This document shows positions 31,459 to 40,618 of a DNA stretch of 64,000 nucleotides, piece by piece; position 1 is the first letter of the stretch; every line of letters starts with the position of its first letter. A model generated the notes under the pieces. That model did not search any database and had not been told where the DNA came from. It worked only from the letters and a program-made list of their open reading frames with translations. The stretch is from Neobacillus sp. PS2-9 (GTDB lineage Bacteria; Bacillota; Bacilli; Bacillales; Cytobacillaceae), in the NCBI RefSeq assembly GCF_030915525.1, contig NZ_CP133269.1:3631001-3695000 (forward strand), read 5' to 3'. A program made the position numbers and the translations under genes.

Positions 31459-33705
31459 TCAATCTTTTACCTTTTCTTCCTTGTCATCGGTTTGTTCCTT
31501 CCCCTTATCAGTCGATGCTTCTTTTTCTTCATTCCACTGTTCTTCAGGGGTTTTCAAATCAACAATGAGGAAATCACCCTCTTTAAGAGGTGATTTTGGT
31601 TTAAGATTTTGCTGGGCTACATATCCTTTTCCTTTAGAATTGAGCTTAAGGCCAGCAAGGCTCGCCACCTTCATCACATCTCTTAGTGACCAACCGGTCA
31701 TATCCGGTGCGGTTAATTCTCCATTTGTTTGGAGGATTACCTTTTCCCCTTCTAATATAGTTGTCCCTGCCTTAGGAAGTTGTCCAATTATTTCTGTTCC
31801 GTTTCCAAGCACAACCGTTTCAAAACCTTTTTCCTTTAAGTCCTTAACGGTATCAGTAACGGAGTGTCCTTTTAGATTTGCCATCTTATTAATCGATGCC
31901 TTTTCCAGGACAGAAGGCTGTATATTTAAATAGTGTAGGCTATTTTGCATCACAGGATTAAAAACGCCAGATACAGGAATCGCCCCTTGTCCTGCCTCCA
32001 AGCCTTCCAATACTGGCTCCTGGACAGCTACATATACGATTAATTTAGGGTCGTCCTTTGGTGCCATCCCTAAGAAGGAAAACATATAACCGTTTACCCC
32101 TTTTATATATTTACCATTAGGTCCTGGAATATTAGCGGTTCCAGTTTTGCCTGCAACACTATAACCCTCGATTTTGTAACGGCCACCAGTACCCTTAGGC
32201 GAGGTAACAACTGTTTCAAGAATATCTCGCACCTTACTTGCTGTTTCAGCAGAAATTGGAGTTGATACCACCTCTGGTGAAACCTCTTTAATGGTTTCAC
32301 CTGTATCATGATTGACAATCTTTTCAACCACATGAGGTTGCAACATCTTTCCACCATTAGCAATGGCTGTGGCTGCTTGAATTTGTTGAATCGGTGTAAT
32401 CGCCGTTCCTTGTCCATATGCAGTAGTAATTTTTTCAATTGGATAGGTGAACTGGATTTTACCAGATGTTTCATCTGGTAGTTCAATTCCCGTTGGTTTA
32501 TCAAAGCCAAATTTAGTTAAGTATTCTCTGAACCTTTCAAAGCCCAATTTTTCTTTTGCTATTTTTGCGAAGGCAACGTTAGAAGAACGCTGAACTCCCT
32601 CTAAGTATGAAATACTTCCCCATCCTGAGCCATTATGGTCATGAATCGCTTTATCCTTATTTGTCACTTTATATGACCCTGATTGATAGTATTCATTTGG
32701 ATTGAAGACATTCTCCTGGACTGCTGCAGCTAATGTGAAAATCTTCATAGTAGAACCAGGTTCAAATGATGTTTCTACCGCTTCATTATGCCAGCTTTTA
32801 TCTATCCCTTCTTTTGTTTTTGGGTGAAAGGACGGACGCTGACCCATCGCTAAAATCTCACCTGTTTTTGGATCTGCAACAATGGCAATGATTTTTTTAG
32901 GCTTATAATCTTTTGCCACTTTGTTCATTGCATCTTCTAAAAAGGTTTGAATTTTTTTATCAATTGTTAAGTACACATCATTTCCATTTTTTGCTGGTGT
33001 AATTTTCTCTTTTCCATCCGGCAGTAAATAGCCCCATAGATCACTCTCATAATTAATCTTACCATCGACTCCGGTTAATTCCGTGTTTAATGATTTCTCA
33101 ATTCCCATTTTTCCAATTGATTTATAGGTTTGATCCTTTTGTTCAACACGATCAGCATACCCCACTACATGAGATGCGAACATTCCATTTGGATAAAACC
33201 GTTTTGAATCACGGATAAAAGTAATACCTGGGAGTTCTAAGGCTTCAATTTCTTTCTTCGTTTGATGCGTAATATCTTTACCAGCCTTGCCGAACTCTAC
33301 TTGAAATCTTCCTTTGGAAATTCCCTTTGTTAGGATACTATAAATCTCGGTTTCATCCATTTGAATATATTTAGCTAGTTCTTTTGCCGTTTTCCGCGGA
33401 TTTTTAACATGTTGAGGCTTTTTAGGGTTTGTCGTCATTTTTTTATCAACAATAGCGATTAATGTATACGCTGCCGTATCCTCGGCGATTACCTCACCAT
33501 TCCGATCGAAGATTTGTCCCCTAGCTGCTGCCAGTGTCCCTTCCCTGTTATACTTCTGCTGTGCTTTCGCAGCAAGAGGCTGTCCTCCTACTTCTCCAGT
33601 AATTTGGATTGAGTAATATCTAAAAAGTAATACAAAAAAGAGCAGGCCGAATATTACAAACAATATCGCTGCTCCAGCATTCATATAGGGCTGTTTCTTG
33701 CTCAT
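31459..33705 (-). CDS. pbpB: Penicillin-binding protein 2B (septal transpeptidase)
   Basis: The FtsI-type transpeptidase of vegetative septation. It has an N-terminal membrane segment (about 11-30), a pedestal domain, a transpeptidase domain with Ser318-x-x-Lys321 (PGSTMK), SSN (in QRSSNVAFAK) and KTGTAN, and two C-terminal PASTA domains followed by a Glu/Lys-rich tail. 748 residues fits Bacillus PBP2B. It overlaps ftsL by four bases and is followed by a strong terminator. Confidence 0.97.
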   Translation of the reverse strand: MSKKQPYMNAGAAILFVIFGLLFFVLLFRYYSIQITGEVGGQPLAAKAQQKYNREGTLAAARGQIFDRNGEVIAEDTAAYTLIAIVDKKMTTNPKKPQHVKNPRKTAKELAKYIQMDETEIYSILTKGISKGRFQVEFGKAGKDITHQTKKEIEALELPGITFIRDSKRFYPNGMFASHVVGYADRVEQKDQTYKSIGKMGIEKSLNTELTGVDGKINYESDLWGYLLPDGKEKITPAKNGNDVYLTIDKKIQTFLEDAMNKVAKDYKPKKIIAIVADPKTGEILAMGQRPSFHPKTKEGIDKSWHNEAVETSFEPGSTMKIFTLAAAVQENVFNPNEYYQSGSYKVTNKDKAIHDHNGSGWGSISYLEGVQRSSNVAFAKIAKEKLGFERFREYLTKFGFDKPTGIELPDETSGKIQFTYPIEKITTAYGQGTAITPIQQIQAATAIANGGKMLQPHVVEKIVNHDTGETIKEVSPEVVSTPISAETASKVRDILETVVTSPKGTGGRYKIEGYSVAGKTGTANIPGPNGKYIKGVNGYMFSFLGMAPKDDPKLIVYVAVQEPVLEGLEAGQGAIPVSGVFNPVMQNSLHYLNIQPSVLEKASINKMANLKGHSVTDTVKDLKEKGFETVVLGNGTEIIGQLPKAGTTILEGEKVILQTNGELTAPDMTGWSLRDVMKVASLAGLKLNSKGKGYVAQQNLKPKSPLKEGDFLIVDLKTPEEQWNEEKEASTDKGKEQTDDKEEKVKD

Positions 33706-34064
33706 TTTTCCTGCACAACCTTGACGTTATTTTCGTTTAACACAAGTCCCATTTTCTTTGCTTTTTCATAAATTCGGTCATATGCACTAAGTTCACTAAC
33801 TTGAACCTGCAAGTCGCCGTTAACCTTCTGTTGTTCCTTCACTTTTGCTTCCACATTCTGAAGATCTTTATTTACTTCATAAATATTAGCCTGGGTAGAA
33901 ATTAGATGCACGGCACCGAAACAAACCAATCCAGCAAATGCAACTCCAATGATTTTTTCCCCTGGAGTGAGCCAGGATTTTTTTATTTTTATTTCACCAA
34001 TACTTTTGCTATTTTGTTCAACTTGTTCTTGTTGTTGTTGATACTTCCTGGCAAGATTACTCAA
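33702..34064 (-). CDS. ftsL: Cell division protein FtsL
   Basis: A 120-residue bitopic protein: a cytoplasmic, Gln-rich start, one membrane segment (about 36-56) and an extracytoplasmic coiled coil (about 60-115). FtsL pairs with DivIC and is a short-lived division regulator in B. subtilis. It is placed between rsmH and pbpB and overlaps pbpB by four bases. Confidence 0.94.
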   Translation of the reverse strand: MSNLARKYQQQQEQVEQNSKSIGEIKIKKSWLTPGEKIIGVAFAGLVCFGAVHLISTQANIYEVNKDLQNVEAKVKEQQKVNGDLQVQVSELSAYDRIYEKAKKMGLVLNENNVKVVQEK

Positions 34065-34124
34065 TCTTTTCCCCTCCAGATTTTCTTATATTCCAGCTTA
34101 AGCGCTGTTTTGCCTGTCCTATTT

Positions 34125-35057
34125 TTAAAGTTTTTCTGCGATTCTAAGCTTTGCAGAACGGGCGCGATTATTTTCTTCTAACTCTTCTTCCGATGGAAGA
34201 ATTGGTTTACGTGAGACTAGCTTTAAGATTGGTTTATACTCATCTGGAATTATTGGTAAACCTGGAGGCAAATTAGGTATTTCACTAGCCTTCTTAAATG
34301 CTGCCTTACAAATTCTGTCCTCTAGTGAGTGAAAGGTAATTACACTGATCCTTCCCTCAGGGTTTAGCAAATCAATCGCTTGATTTAATGATTGTTCAAA
34401 AACTGCTAATTCATCGTTAACAGCAATTCTGACTGCTTGAAAAATCCTTTTTGCAGGATGTCCCCCTTTTCTTCTTGCCGGTGCAGGGATTCCTGCCTTA
34501 ATTAATTCAACTAATTCAAAAGTTGTTTCAATCGGTTTTACTTGTCTTGCTGCTTCAATTTTTCGAGCAATTTGTTTTGAGAACTTCTCCTCACCATAGC
34601 GGAAAAAGATTCGAACTAAATCTTCATATGCCCAATGGTTGATGACATCATATGCAGAAGTATCTGCTTCATTGTCCATTCTCATATCCAAGGGCGCATC
34701 ATGATGGTAACTAAAACCTCGTTCAGGCGTGTCTAATTGTGGAGACGAAACCCCTAGGTCATAAAGAACCCCATCAACTTTATAAATCCCGCGACTTTCA
34801 AGTTCCTCTTTTAAGTACAAGAAATTGCTTTTAACAATCTCTAATCGACTACCGTATTCAGATAATTTCTCTTTAGCATGTGCGATTGCTATTTCATCTT
34901 GGTCAAATGCAAACAATTTACCATTGTCGCCAAGTCTTGAGAGTATGAGCGAACTATGTCCAGCCCCACCCAAAGTACAATCAACATAAATACCATCCGA
35001 CTTAATATTTAGTCCGTCAACAGCTTCTTTTAATAACACAGTTGTATGTTCAAACAT
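34125..35057 (-). CDS. rsmH: 16S rRNA (cytosine-N4) methyltransferase RsmH
   Basis: Methylates N4 of C1402 in 16S rRNA (formerly MraW). The start is the ATG at 35057 ([11 protein letters not shown]), preceded by AAAGGTGGT; it gives 310 residues. An upstream start at 35081 is not supported. The SAM-binding segment [15 protein letters not shown] and the conserved [12 protein letters not shown] and [14 protein letters not shown] motifs are present. It is second in the mraZ unit. Confidence 0.96.
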   Translation of the reverse strand: MFEHTTVLLKEAVDGLNIKSDGIYVDCTLGGAGHSSLILSRLGDNGKLFAFDQDEIAIAHAKEKLSEYGSRLEIVKSNFLYLKEELESRGIYKVDGVLYDLGVSSPQLDTPERGFSYHHDAPLDMRMDNEADTSAYDVINHWAYEDLVRIFFRYGEEKFSKQIARKIEAARQVKPIETTFELVELIKAGIPAPARRKGGHPAKRIFQAVRIAVNDELAVFEQSLNQAIDLLNPEGRISVITFHSLEDRICKAAFKKASEIPNLPPGLPIIPDEYKPILKLVSRKPILPSEEELEENNRARSAKLRIAEKL

Positions 35058-35120
35058 TTTCGTACCACCTTTTCCAATCAAGCGAAATCTAACAGAAAAT
35101 ATATTAATATAACTTATCCA

Positions 35121-35552
35121 TTATATATCAAAGCCAATCATATTTTCTGCAATTTCCGCAAAAGATTCTTCAGACTGTGTAAAATAGTCTTCCCAAATCT
35201 GTTTACTCCAAATTTCGATTCGATTGGAAACACCCAAAATTACGCATTCTTTTTCTAGCTTTGCATATTGCAAAAGTGGTGTAGGAATATTTATTCTTCC
35301 TTGCTTATCAAGTTCACTCTCTGTTGCTCCTGAAAAGAAGAAACGAGTAAAAGCACGGGCATCCTTTTTTGTCAGAGGTAAGCCTTTTAATTTCTCTTCA
35401 ATAAGTCCCCACTCTGATACTGGGTAACCAAATAAACATTGATCCAATCCACGAGTAATGATAAACATGTCGCCAAGTTCATCTCGGAATTTGGAGGGCA
35501 CAATCAATCGGCCTTTATTATCAATGCTGTGATGGTATTCACCCATGAACAT
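35121..35552 (-). CDS. mraZ: Transcriptional regulator MraZ
   Basis: An AbrB-fold DNA-binding protein with two MraZ domains, each holding the DxxxR motif: [13 protein letters not shown] near residues 11-23 and DKQGRINIP in the second half. It represses its own dcw operon by binding repeated GTGGG-type sites, which are visible just upstream (35564-35608). The start is the ATG at 35552 (MFMGEYHH), giving 143 residues; in-frame ATG 35558 and GTG 35567 overlap the operator sequence. Confidence 0.95.
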   Translation of the reverse strand: MFMGEYHHSIDNKGRLIVPSKFRDELGDMFIITRGLDQCLFGYPVSEWGLIEEKLKGLPLTKKDARAFTRFFFSGATESELDKQGRINIPTPLLQYAKLEKECVILGVSNRIEIWSKQIWEDYFTQSEESFAEIAENMIGFDI

Positions 35553-35563
35553 ACCCATTACCC

Positions 35564-35608
35564 CCACTTTCTATAAAAAATGTACCACATTCCCCCACTT
35601 TTCACCAC
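35564..35608 (-). promoter_or_regulatory. MraZ-box operator before mraZ
   Basis: On the minus strand GTGG occurs at 35605-35608, 35595-35598 and 35585-35588, exactly 10 bp apart, with a further GTGGGGG at 35561-35567. MraZ binds direct repeats of this type with a one-turn period. A weak promoter-like pair lies just upstream (TTCAAC, 17 bp, TATAGA). Confidence 0.78.
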
Positions 35609-35670
35609 CTATTTTTTAACTATTCGCCCCTATTTCTATAAAATCCTTTTTTACCCAGTTGAATTTTTAC

Positions 35671-35708
35671 AAAAAAAGAAAAACTTCACTGCAATAGTGA
35701 AGTTTTTC
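35671..35708 (-). terminator. Terminator after bshC
   Basis: A 13-bp perfect stem (GAAAAACTTCACT and complement, loop 35691-35695) at the bshC stop codon is followed by seven T residues on the minus strand. It separates bshC from the mraZ promoter region. Confidence 0.93.
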
Positions 35709-37342
35709 TACATTTTTATAACCTTATGGCTACCATCAAATTCAAATGCCTCTGTCATGATATCTTTAATAAATGTCAATCCATATTCGTTCAAATAATA
35801 AAATACATTCCAAACCCGTTCTTGTGGAAAGCCATCTGGCCTTAACGCAAGATCCACTCGAGCATATTTATTTAATATCACATTATGTCTAAACTTAACC
35901 GCATCTTCAAGTTTTGATTGCATAAAGTTAATTTCTTTCAGTAAGTACGTTTCATTCTTCTTTAGCATCGGAAGCAGCCCACGGTCAAGTTCCTCTGTTT
36001 TTGCTTCAATAAGTTGATACTGCTCCATTAAGTCAGCTTTTGTCTTTGAAAACATCTCTTCTAACTCTCTATCCTTAATGGTTAAAAGAAAGCCTTCCTT
36101 TTCTTGTTCCGTTCCTCTAGTTAAAACATCAGTTATATTTATCTTTAATTCTAAAATATCTGTTTCAACAGACCGATCCAGGAATGTAATATTTAAGCGT
36201 GGGACAATCGGCGGCATCTTAATATGAAAATGCTCAAATACAAGTTTTAGCTCTGCCCAGTAGGAAATTTCCCCAGGTCCTGCAATAAATGCTATGGTTG
36301 GGAATAGCCATTCTTGCATAAGAGGACGAGTCACCACATTATTGCTTAATTGTTCCGGCTTTGTGTTCACAAGCTCCATTAATTCTTCTTTTGAAAAAGA
36401 AGCTGTTCCACTTTTCCCCACAAAACGGTTCGATTCTCGATTGTATTCTAGGAGGATACGCTCATTTTCTTTTTGATCATAAAAAAATAGGTTTGCCGCT
36501 TGGTCACTAATATCTATAGTAATCGGGTAGCCTTTATTTCCAATTTGCTTTTGCTGCTCAAGGACCGAAAACGTGATGGTTTCATGTTGTTCTATTTGCT
36601 GAGTAAAGAAGTCCCTTTGTAATAAACGAAAATCTTTATTTCCTGAATCAACAATCAACAATCCATAATCTTTGAACAATTCCATAATAATGTTTGCAAA
36701 AAAATCAACGAAGTTCTTGGACCTACTAACTTGTTCTTCTGCAAACTGCAAAAGTGTATTTGTATGTTCTGTTTCGCCAAAATTTTCAATGATGTTTTGT
36801 ACCCATGATACACATACATCTTTATTTAGTTCTATATCCGATACCATTTTCTTTTGGAGTACTCTTTCAGGGTAGGTCCATTTGTCAACTTTTTGGTTAA
36901 CTGGCACAAATACATGATTTACTTCTTGAAAATCATGGTCTTCCCCAGCAATCCAAAAAACTGGTACCACAGGAACACCTAGTTGTCTTTCTTTTTGTTC
37001 TGCTAATTTAATAATGGAGATGACCTTATGGATGGAATAAAGCGGTCCTGTTAGAATTCCAGCCTGTTGGCCACCAATGACAACGACGCTATCATTTTGT
37101 CTTAATTTTTCTATTGATTTCTTTACAGCCTCTGAAGTTGGAAAGCGTTCCATGAAGGATTCTATGTGTGCAGCTACCTCTCTGCGAGGAAATATTCTAC
37201 CGCCTAATTCCGCCATTCTTTTCTTATCTTCTTCTACATCATTGTACCGATAGTGAAAAAAAGGCTGGATATCAGCAGATTGTTCCAAATAATTAGAAGC
37301 AAACCGATTCGTTGCTGGTAAAGAGAGATTTAAAATCTCCAT
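35708..37342 (-). CDS. bshC: Bacillithiol biosynthesis cysteine-adding enzyme
   Basis: BshC adds cysteine to glucosaminyl-malate in the last step of bacillithiol synthesis. At 544 residues it is near the 539 of B. subtilis BshC (YllA). The Rossmann core with VVVIGGQQAGILTGPLYSIHK and PVFWIAGEDHDFQEVNH is typical. A coiled coil of the family lies in the last quarter (about 420-490). It sits directly upstream of mraZ, as in B. subtilis. Confidence 0.95.
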   Translation of the reverse strand: MEILNLSLPATNRFASNYLEQSADIQPFFHYRYNDVEEDKKRMAELGGRIFPRREVAAHIESFMERFPTSEAVKKSIEKLRQNDSVVVIGGQQAGILTGPLYSIHKVISIIKLAEQKERQLGVPVVPVFWIAGEDHDFQEVNHVFVPVNQKVDKWTYPERVLQKKMVSDIELNKDVCVSWVQNIIENFGETEHTNTLLQFAEEQVSRSKNFVDFFANIIMELFKDYGLLIVDSGNKDFRLLQRDFFTQQIEQHETITFSVLEQQKQIGNKGYPITIDISDQAANLFFYDQKENERILLEYNRESNRFVGKSGTASFSKEELMELVNTKPEQLSNNVVTRPLMQEWLFPTIAFIAGPGEISYWAELKLVFEHFHIKMPPIVPRLNITFLDRSVETDILELKINITDVLTRGTEQEKEGFLLTIKDRELEEMFSKTKADLMEQYQLIEAKTEELDRGLLPMLKKNETYLLKEINFMQSKLEDAVKFRHNVILNKYARVDLALRPDGFPQERVWNVFYYLNEYGLTFIKDIMTEAFEFDGSHKVIKM

Positions 37343-37428
37343 TTATGTACTCCCTTTCTGGTCACTGATATTCATTCTAAACGAGTATATCACTACCTGC
37401 CCTATTTGAAAAAACCATCCGCTCATTT

Positions 37429-37824
37429 TTATGTTGAAAAGCTAAAAGTGACAACACTTGAAATTACGCCATAAAAAGTGAGGGCAATGTATACTAGAAA
37501 AAACAGCATAAAATTAAATCGCCAAAAGCCTTTCATAACCTTTTGAAGAATGATCTCTTCCTTAACTTTCCAATGAACAAGAACAAACATCATTGCTATT
37601 ACTATCATTATTAGTATTATTAACCAAAACAATGATATTTTCCAAATCGTAACAATTAAAAAATGGACAGAAATAATATATAAAATAGTGGTGTAATCTA
37701 GTGAGATATGAAGAGCTCTCCGTGAATTTTTTGTTATTATTTTTCCAAATAAAAAGACCAAAATAGATCCAAAAATTGGTAATGCAAAAAGAACTGTTAA
37801 CACAGAGGACAGAATACTACTCAC
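37429..37824 (-). CDS. DUF3397 membrane protein
   Basis: A 131-residue membrane protein with four hydrophobic segments (about 5-27, 40-62, 66-86, 104-126). It looks like the DUF3397 family found in this place in Bacillaceae. No catalytic motif is visible and the function is unknown. It overlaps the 3' end of panE by four bases, so the two are co-transcribed. Confidence 0.75.
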   Translation of the reverse strand: MSSILSSVLTVLFALPIFGSILVFLFGKIITKNSRRALHISLDYTTILYIISVHFLIVTIWKISLFWLIILIMIVIAMMFVLVHWKVKEEIILQKVMKGFWRFNFMLFFLVYIALTFYGVISSVVTFSFST

Positions 37825-38723
37825 AACACTCCCCCCTTTGTTGGTTCTTTTCCCTTAATAAAATGATAGACGTTCTCTAATAGAGGAGCCTGTTTTTCCT
37901 GCTTGTTTGCCTCCTCAAGGATAAAACCGAGAATGGCGTCTACTTCTGTCAGCCGATTCATCTCGATATCTTTTAACATAGAGGAACGATTCTCGGCAGT
38001 TTTCTTACAGATTTCCATCACTTGTCGAAAGTGTTCCTCTGGGTGGTTTAAGTTCAAAATGAAGGATATTTCATCAAAAAGGTTCGTTAAAACGCGAAAA
38101 AAATGTTCATTCTGAATTAATTCCCCATTTTTCACATGCAGAATAGAGGTTAATGGATTAATAACCGCATTAACAATTAATTTATTCATTAGCATCGAAT
38201 AATAATCTTCTTGCACATAGATTGGAAAATCAGAAGGTACTGCAGCTAAAAAGCTTTGTAAGAAGGAGCAATCCCCTCTAAAAGGCGCCACGTTTGTTGC
38301 ACCTTCACCTTTATGGCTGACAGTAAAGGCATTTTCCTTCAATGCACCATGTTCAACCGTACCTACAAATATGTTTTTATTCTTTAATTCTTTTAACCAC
38401 TTTAAATGCCCCATACCATTTTGTAAAAATAATAGGTTATCAGGATCATAAGGAAGCTGATTAATAATCTCTAACACCGGAGTAAGTTGATATTGTTTAA
38501 CCGTAATAAGGGTTAAATCCTCAGTTCCCTTCCACTTTGAAATTGGAAGTGCCTTTACTAAGGATACCGTTCTTTCGGCTTTTTTTTGAAGAATAATTCC
38601 ATTTTCATTAATTTGTGAAGCTTGATTTTCAGTCTTTGTATAAATTGTTACTTCATAACTTCTACTGATATAGGACGCAAATAATAGTCCAATTGACCCA
38701 GCCCCAATGATTCCAACCTTCAT
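37821..38723 (-). CDS. panE: 2-dehydropantoate 2-reductase
   Basis: Reduces ketopantoate to pantoate with NADPH for coenzyme A synthesis (ylbQ in B. subtilis). The Rossmann motif GAGSIG is at 7-12, the conserved QNGMG at about 101-105, and the catalytic lysine is probably Lys181 in MNKLIVNAVINPLT. Length is 300. Paralogues of this family occur, so another ketoacid substrate is possible. Confidence 0.9.
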   Translation of the reverse strand: MKVGIIGAGSIGLLFASYISRSYEVTIYTKTENQASQINENGIILQKKAERTVSLVKALPISKWKGTEDLTLITVKQYQLTPVLEIINQLPYDPDNLLFLQNGMGHLKWLKELKNKNIFVGTVEHGALKENAFTVSHKGEGATNVAPFRGDCSFLQSFLAAVPSDFPIYVQEDYYSMLMNKLIVNAVINPLTSILHVKNGELIQNEHFFRVLTNLFDEISFILNLNHPEEHFRQVMEICKKTAENRSSMLKDIEMNRLTEVDAILGFILEEANKQEKQAPLLENVYHFIKGKEPTKGGVL

Positions 38724-38791
38724 GGTATCCCCTCATTTAGTCGTCTTTACCCACATTTTATCAGATATTGTCAGCTTTCTGTAAGTAAGAT

Positions 38792-38827
38792 AAAAAAAAA
38801 TCCCTTATCACTATACGACAAGGGATT
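38792..38827 (-). terminator. Terminator after the carboxylase operon
   Basis: Stem AATCCCTT/AAGGGATT with a 13-base loop is followed by nine T residues on the minus strand, just past the carboxyltransferase stop codon. Confidence 0.88.
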
Positions 38828-38833
38828 CTAGAA

Positions 38834-40375
38834 TCAAACTGGGTATACAGGATGCTTTCGGTCACTAAAGTTTAATTCTTTTGATTGATAGTAATCAAGG
38901 CGCTGAATAAGTACGTCTCTTAATTCGGATGGAGCAACAATTTCATCGACAATTAGCTCTGAAGCCAGCTTGTAAATGTCAATATGCTCCTTATATTCCT
39001 TATGTTTTTCTTGAACGAACTTTATTTTTTCCTTCGGATCTTCAATTTCATTAATTTTATTAGAATATACTGCATTTACTGCTGCTTCTGGTCCCATTAC
39101 TGCAATTTGAGCCGTAGGAAGAGCAATACAGCAATCTGGTTCAAAGGCAGGTCCGGCCATTGCATATAGCCCTGCCCCGTAAGCTTTTCTAACAATAACA
39201 GAAATCTTTGGTACTGTTGCAGAGCTCATAGCTGCAATTAACTTGGCTCCATGACGAATAATCCCAGCTCGTTCAACTTTAGTACCAATCATAAATCCTG
39301 GAACATCTGCTAAAAACAATAATGGAATATGGAAGGCATCACAAAGCTGAATAAATTTAGCGGCCTTATCAGCAGAATCGACAAATAAAACGCCGCCTTT
39401 TACTTTTGGTTGGTTAGCTATAATTCCAACAGCTCTTCCATCCATTCTAGCTAACCCGGTGATTAGCTCTGGGGCAAATAATTTCTTCACTTCATAGAAA
39501 CTATCTTGATCAATGAGTCTATCAATACATTCATACATATCAAAAGGTGCATTTTGATTTTCAGGGATAATTGCTTCTAAATCTCTACCTTCTTTTGGTG
39601 CGACGCCATTTGCCCTCTTCGTTTTTTCTTTAAAGCTGGCTGGAAAATAACTAATGTATCTCTTAGCTGATTCAATAGCTTCTTCCTCACTATAGGCAAG
39701 AACATCTCCACAACCGCTTACTGAACAGTGCATACGTGCTCCGCCCATTTCCTCCAGCGTTACCTTTTCGCCTATAACCTTTTCAGCCATACGGGGGGAT
39801 CCTAAATACATGGATGCATTTTGGTCAACCATGATAACAATATCACAGAATGCTGGGATATATGCTCCTCCAGCAGCGGAAGGCCCAAACAAAATACATA
39901 TCTGCGGAATCATACCGGAAAGCTTCACCTGATTATAAAATATTTTCCCTGCCCCTCTACGGTTTGGGAACATCTCTAACTGATCAGTAATTCTCGCTCC
40001 CGCAGAGTCCACAAGATAAAATAACGGCACCCTTAATTTTTCCGCTACTTCTTGGATACGAATAATTTTTTCAACTGTTCTTGCTCCCCAAGAACCTGCT
40101 TTAATGGTAGAATCATTAGCCATGACGCAAACAGTTTGGCCATTAATTTTACCAATCGCTGTGACTACACCATCAGCAGGAAGATCAGCTGCTTTAAAAT
40201 TAGCAAATTTCCCGTCTTCCTCATATTTGCCATCATCAAATAATAGGGCAAGTCTATCACGAACAAACATCTTATTCTGTGATTTCAGCTTTTCATGATA
40301 TTTAGGGTGTCCGCCAGCCTCGATTTGTTTTCTATTTGCATTTAATTGATCATTTAACATGTTAGTGGTCGTCAT
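38834..40375 (-). CDS. Acyl-CoA carboxylase, carboxyltransferase (beta) subunit
   Basis: A 513-residue two-crotonase-domain carboxyltransferase of the PccB/MmdA/YngE type. It has the oxyanion-hole glycine pairs in FGPSAAGGAYIPAFCD (N-half) and VRKAYGAGLYAMAGPAF (C-half). It moves CO2 from biotin to an acyl-CoA. The substrate (propionyl-, methylcrotonyl- or another acyl-CoA) cannot be fixed from the sequence. It is the last gene of a biotin carboxylase - carrier - transferase operon that B. subtilis lacks at this place. Confidence 0.9.
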   Translation of the reverse strand: MTTTNMLNDQLNANRKQIEAGGHPKYHEKLKSQNKMFVRDRLALLFDDGKYEEDGKFANFKAADLPADGVVTAIGKINGQTVCVMANDSTIKAGSWGARTVEKIIRIQEVAEKLRVPLFYLVDSAGARITDQLEMFPNRRGAGKIFYNQVKLSGMIPQICILFGPSAAGGAYIPAFCDIVIMVDQNASMYLGSPRMAEKVIGEKVTLEEMGGARMHCSVSGCGDVLAYSEEEAIESAKRYISYFPASFKEKTKRANGVAPKEGRDLEAIIPENQNAPFDMYECIDRLIDQDSFYEVKKLFAPELITGLARMDGRAVGIIANQPKVKGGVLFVDSADKAAKFIQLCDAFHIPLLFLADVPGFMIGTKVERAGIIRHGAKLIAAMSSATVPKISVIVRKAYGAGLYAMAGPAFEPDCCIALPTAQIAVMGPEAAVNAVYSNKINEIEDPKEKIKFVQEKHKEYKEHIDIYKLASELIVDEIVAPSELRDVLIQRLDYYQSKELNFSDRKHPVYPV

Positions 40376-40393
40376 TCTGATCCCCCTCTCCTG

Positions 40394-40606
40394 TTATTCT
40401 AATACTATAAGAACATCGCCTTCATTTACGAAGTCACCTATAGTAACCTTTACATTTAACACAGTACCCTCCGTGCTGCTCTCGATTGGAATCTCCATTT
40501 TCATAGACTCAAGCATTAATACTTCTTGGCCAACATTTACTTGGTCACCATTTGCTACAAAAATATTTAATACCGTACCTGCCATAGTTGCTGTAATTTC
40601 TTTCAT
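40394..40606 (-). CDS. Biotin carrier protein of acyl-CoA carboxylase
   Basis: A 70-residue single biotinyl domain. The attachment motif LESMKMEI puts biotin on Lys36. It resembles the small carrier YngHB of B. subtilis. It lies 18 bp upstream of the transferase and 12 bp downstream of the biotin carboxylase gene, so it is the carrier for this complex. Confidence 0.93.
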   Translation of the reverse strand: MKEITATMAGTVLNIFVANGDQVNVGQEVLMLESMKMEIPIESSTEGTVLNVKVTIGDFVNEGDVLIVLE

Positions 40607-40618
40607 GTTTCTCTCTCC

